The position numbers were made by a program, and so were the translations under genes. From Cochlodiniinecator piscidefendens (GTDB taxonomy: Bacteria; Pseudomonadota; Alphaproteobacteria; Rhodobacterales; Rhodobacteraceae): a stretch of DNA of 64,000 bases. The stretch is from assembly GCF_011326755.1 (NCBI RefSeq), contig NZ_JAAOIE010000002.1, positions 372,001-436,000 on the forward strand, read 5' to 3'. Positions within the stretch are counted from its first letter, which is position 1. Each line of letters opens with the position of its first letter. Of the stretch, positions 61,993-64,000 are shown piece by piece. Under the pieces are notes generated by a model that was not told the origin of the DNA, did not search any database, and saw nothing but the letters and a program-made list of their open reading frames with translations.

Positions 61993-62949
61993 TTAAGAAA
62001 CAGCGTTTGGCGCAGAATCTCCAGCTGCAAATGCGACCAGATTCGCAACCGCCATTAATCCCATTGCTTCACGCACTTCTAATGCCGCCGTGCCAAGATG
62101 CGGCAACAGCGTAACGTTTTCCATTCGGCGCAAGTCGTCAGGCACGGCGGGTTCAAATTCATAGACGTCTAATCCCGCGCCTCCTATTGCGCCTGCTTTT
62201 AGCGCTGCAATCAACGCTTGTTCATCCACAACATCGCCTCGGGCAATATTGATGAAATGTGCATGAGATTGCATCGCATCAAAAATGCCTTTGCCAACCA
62301 AGTGATGGGTTGCAGGGCCACCGGGGACAGCCACAACCAAGATATCAACCTGACCTGCCAACTCTTCCAAACTTTCAATTTGTTCAGCGGGACACCCTGC
62401 GTCCTCGACTTTTGAGCGATTGTAAAACAGCACTTCCATATCAAAACCGAAGTGGCACCGTTTTGCGATGGCTTTTCCAATACGACCCATCCCGATGATG
62501 CCGATCTTTTTGCCAGTTACATGCATCCCAAGCATTTGAGTTGGCTGCCAACCATCCCACGCCCCTGCACGCAATAAACGTTCACCTTCACCAGCGCGTC
62601 TTGCGCTCATGAGAATAAGCGTCATCGCCGTATCGGCGGTTGCATCGGTTACCGCACCGGGAGTATTGGACACCGCAACACCTGCAAGGCCAGCGGCCTT
62701 CACGTCGATATGGTTATACCCAACGCCGAAGTTCGCAAGCAACGCGCAACGAAATGGCCCGACCTCAAAAACATCAGCCCCAAATGCATCACCTAATGTC
62801 GGTAAAATAAAGTCGTAGGTTTTCAGCGCAACCTTCGCCTCTGCCGAGGTCATGGGGGCCGTTCGCTCCCGCAAGGTCACATCGAAATGCTTCTGTGCTT
62901 CGACTAACACTCTTTCAGGCATGCGCCGTGTAATCAAAAGATTCTTCAA
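61993..62949 (-). CDS. D-isomer-specific 2-hydroxyacid dehydrogenase (glyoxylate/hydroxypyruvate reductase-like)
   Basis: A 318-residue NAD(P)-dependent enzyme. The nucleotide motif is GMGRIG near residue 153. The catalytic arginine, glutamate and histidine are in NIARGDVVDE, LDVYEFEP and LLPHLGTAA. The family reduces glyoxylate, hydroxypyruvate or related 2-oxo acids. Its start overlaps csaA by ATGA, so csaA, this gene and proC form one minus-strand operon. Confidence 0.9.
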   Translation of the reverse strand: MKNLLITRRMPERVLVEAQKHFDVTLRERTAPMTSAEAKVALKTYDFILPTLGDAFGADVFEVGPFRCALLANFGVGYNHIDVKAAGLAGVAVSNTPGAVTDATADTAMTLILMSARRAGEGERLLRAGAWDGWQPTQMLGMHVTGKKIGIIGMGRIGKAIAKRCHFGFDMEVLFYNRSKVEDAGCPAEQIESLEELAGQVDILVVAVPGGPATHHLVGKGIFDAMQSHAHFINIARGDVVDEQALIAALKAGAIGGAGLDVYEFEPAVPDDLRRMENVTLLPHLGTAALEVREAMGLMAVANLVAFAAGDSAPNAVS

Positions 62950-63284
62950 TGAAGCCGCCCTCCTGCAGGGACAGGCTTATCCGGAGTCGCCAAAACAATT
63001 GCGCCATTTTCATCCGGAAACCCGAGAACGAGAACCTCAGACATAAACTTTCCAATTTGGCGTGGAGGAAAATTGACCACGGCCAACACTTCCTTCCCAA
63101 TCAATTGATCAGGTGTATAATGCACCGTAATTTGGGCAGAGCTTTTCTTTTCCCCTAATTCAGGGCCAAAATCGACCCATAGCTTAATCGCGGGTTTGCG
63201 GGCCTCGGGATATGGCTCCGCACGGGTAATCCGACCAACGCGTACGTCAACCTTCATAAAATCATCAAAGCTGATTTCGCTCAT
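62946..63284 (-). CDS. csaA: tRNA-binding protein CsaA
   Basis: A 112-residue OB-fold protein of the tRNA-binding (EMAP-II/Trbp111-like) domain family, with export- or chaperone-related activity reported for CsaA. The conserved segments VDVRVGRITRAEPYPEARKP at the N terminus and SEVLVLGFPDENGA near residue 85 are seen. It overlaps the proC stop and the next gene by ATGA on each side. Confidence 0.93.
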   Translation of the reverse strand: MSEISFDDFMKVDVRVGRITRAEPYPEARKPAIKLWVDFGPELGEKKSSAQITVHYTPDQLIGKEVLAVVNFPPRQIGKFMSEVLVLGFPDENGAIVLATPDKPVPAGGRLH

Positions 63285-64000
63285 TTACCGAGTTCCTCAG
63301 ACCGATCTGCTGCCGCCTTTACGGCCCGGTTTAGCAAATCGGGAAACCCAGTTTCCTCATTCATCAGAACCTCAAGCGCTGCTGCCGTGGTGCCTGCTGG
63401 GCTCGTCACATTGATCCGCAACTGTGTAGGGCTGTCTGTTGCATCTTCGGCCAGTTGCCCTGCCCCACCCACAGTTGCTTTGGCCAAAGCCATGGAAAGA
63501 TCAGCGGGTAAGCCCTGAGCTTCGCCAGCGGCTGCCAATGTTTCAATTAGATGGAATACATAGGCAGGGCCGGACCCGGAAACAGCCGTCACTGCATCCA
63601 TTTGATATTCACCATCCAAGCGCACTGTTTGCCCAACGGCCTGAAGCAACGCCTCGGCCAACTTCAAATGGCTTTCTGTGGACTTCGCGTTGCCAGCCAA
63701 AGCAGTGATACCACGACCCACAGCTGCCGGCGTGTTTGGCATCGCCCGGATAATCGGGGTCTGTGCGCCCAAAACATCTTCGTAATAAGAAATCGCCGTA
63801 CCGGCGGCAACGGATAAAAACAGAGTTTCCCCGTTTCCCAATTTCTGCAACGTAGGAAGCGCATCTGCCATCATTTGAGGTTTTACCGCGATTAAGACAA
63901 TCGCAGGGTTTGCCGGAATATCGGCGTTTAAATGCAAACCTTCTTGGGCCAGCGTGTTCAACCAATCAGATGGAAAAGGGTCGTGAACCCAAACCGATGA
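63281..64000 (-). CDS. proC: Pyrroline-5-carboxylate reductase (5' end beyond window)
   Basis: The final enzyme of proline synthesis, which reduces pyrroline-5-carboxylate with NAD(P)H. The frame is open to the right edge, so the N terminus with the GxGxxG motif is missing. The visible part includes the AVKPQ segment near the edge, PNTPAAVGRGITA and the family signature AVSGSGPAYVFHLIE near the middle. The end LGK-stop overlaps csaA by ATGA. About 240 codons are present from a usual length of about 270. Confidence 0.94.
   Translation of the reverse strand, partial: SSVWVHDPFPSDWLNTLAQEGLHLNADIPANPAIVLIAVKPQMMADALPTLQKLGNGETLFLSVAAGTAISYYEDVLGAQTPIIRAMPNTPAAVGRGITALAGNAKSTESHLKLAEALLQAVGQTVRLDGEYQMDAVTAVSGSGPAYVFHLIETLAAAGEAQGLPADLSMALAKATVGGAGQLAEDATDSPTQLRINVTSPAGTTAAALEVLMNEETGFPDLLNRAVKAAADRSEELGK

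Noticed and set aside
1-64000. tRNA, rRNA, CRISPR arrays or insertion sequences
   Set aside because: Intergenic gaps were read for cloverleaf ends, repeats and transposase fragments and none was found.

Overview
The window looks like the chromosome of a marine alphaproteobacterium of the Roseobacter group (Rhodobacteraceae). The reasons are the gene families (Hint-domain protein, DUF4153, DUF3572, DUF983, carnitine cluster, imelysin/di-haem/DUF1513 iron operon), a clpP-clpX pair, the hisB-hisH-hisA-hisF-hisE order, and a base composition near one half G+C by eye. Gene density is high, many neighbours overlap by ATGA or TAATG, and no transposase, integrase, tRNA, rRNA or CRISPR array was seen.

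Layout: 1-2012 holds clpX (cut by the left edge) and clpP. 2133-3721 is a haem-NO-binding (H-NOX) protein paired with a diguanylate cyclase; the H-NOX lacks the expected haem-ligand histidine. 3785-8001 carries a DUF4153 membrane protein, an MttB-family methyltransferase without pyrrolysine, and a HAD phosphatase. 8116-11781 is the most unusual locus: a MarR regulator followed by a 1064-residue one-piece reductive dehalogenase (duplicated RdhA-like half, two [4Fe-4S] motifs, flavin/NAD reductase and plant-type [2Fe-2S] domain). 11800-15561 holds DUF3572, a PleD-type cyclase, and an ECF sigma, putative anti-sigma, periplasmic metal-sensor-like and EF-hand group. 15758-17765 holds DUF983, a NUDIX hydrolase and an EamA transporter.

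17850-22457 is a carnitine catabolic cluster (SDR, carnitine dehydrogenase fused to thioesterase, a lipoprotein, BKACE) with a divergent GATase/AraC regulator. 22479-26785 holds an aldo/keto reductase, an MFS transporter and metG. 27012-32334 is an iron-uptake operon (short ORF, hemP, imelysin, di-haem oxidoreductase, second imelysin, DUF1513) behind a palindrome of RirA/iron-Rhodo type. 32390-36222 is a cobalamin riboswitch followed by an energy-coupling-factor cobalt or nickel transporter. 36292-39079 holds a dimethylglycine/sarcosine dehydrogenase-like flavoprotein and a stand-alone Lrp-type RAM domain.

39197-44433 is the histidine operon, interrupted by a reversed DUF2147 gene and a Hint-domain protein. 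44579-46099 encodes malonyl-CoA synthetase. 46116-56115 is a transport and catabolism module: oligopeptide-type ABC transporter with an alkaline-phosphatase-superfamily enzyme, and, divergently, a DeoR regulator, a formylglycine sulfatase/phosphonate monoester hydrolase and an FAD-linked 2-hydroxyacid dehydrogenase. 56112-59708 is a two-component system beside an HtrA protease. 59875-64000 holds two CrcB fluoride channel genes, an HTH protein, a structured non-coding stretch, tdk, a D-2-hydroxyacid dehydrogenase, csaA and the 3' part of proC.

Two themes link distant genes. First, corrinoid supply and use: a B12-riboswitch metal transporter, a B12-dependent dehalogenase and an MttB-type methyltransferase (its corrinoid partner is not in the window). 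Second, quaternary amines: carnitine is converted to glycine betaine, and betaine and its demethylated products would be substrates for MttB-type and dimethylglycine-dehydrogenase-type enzymes. These links are inference; the individual family assignments rest on motifs.
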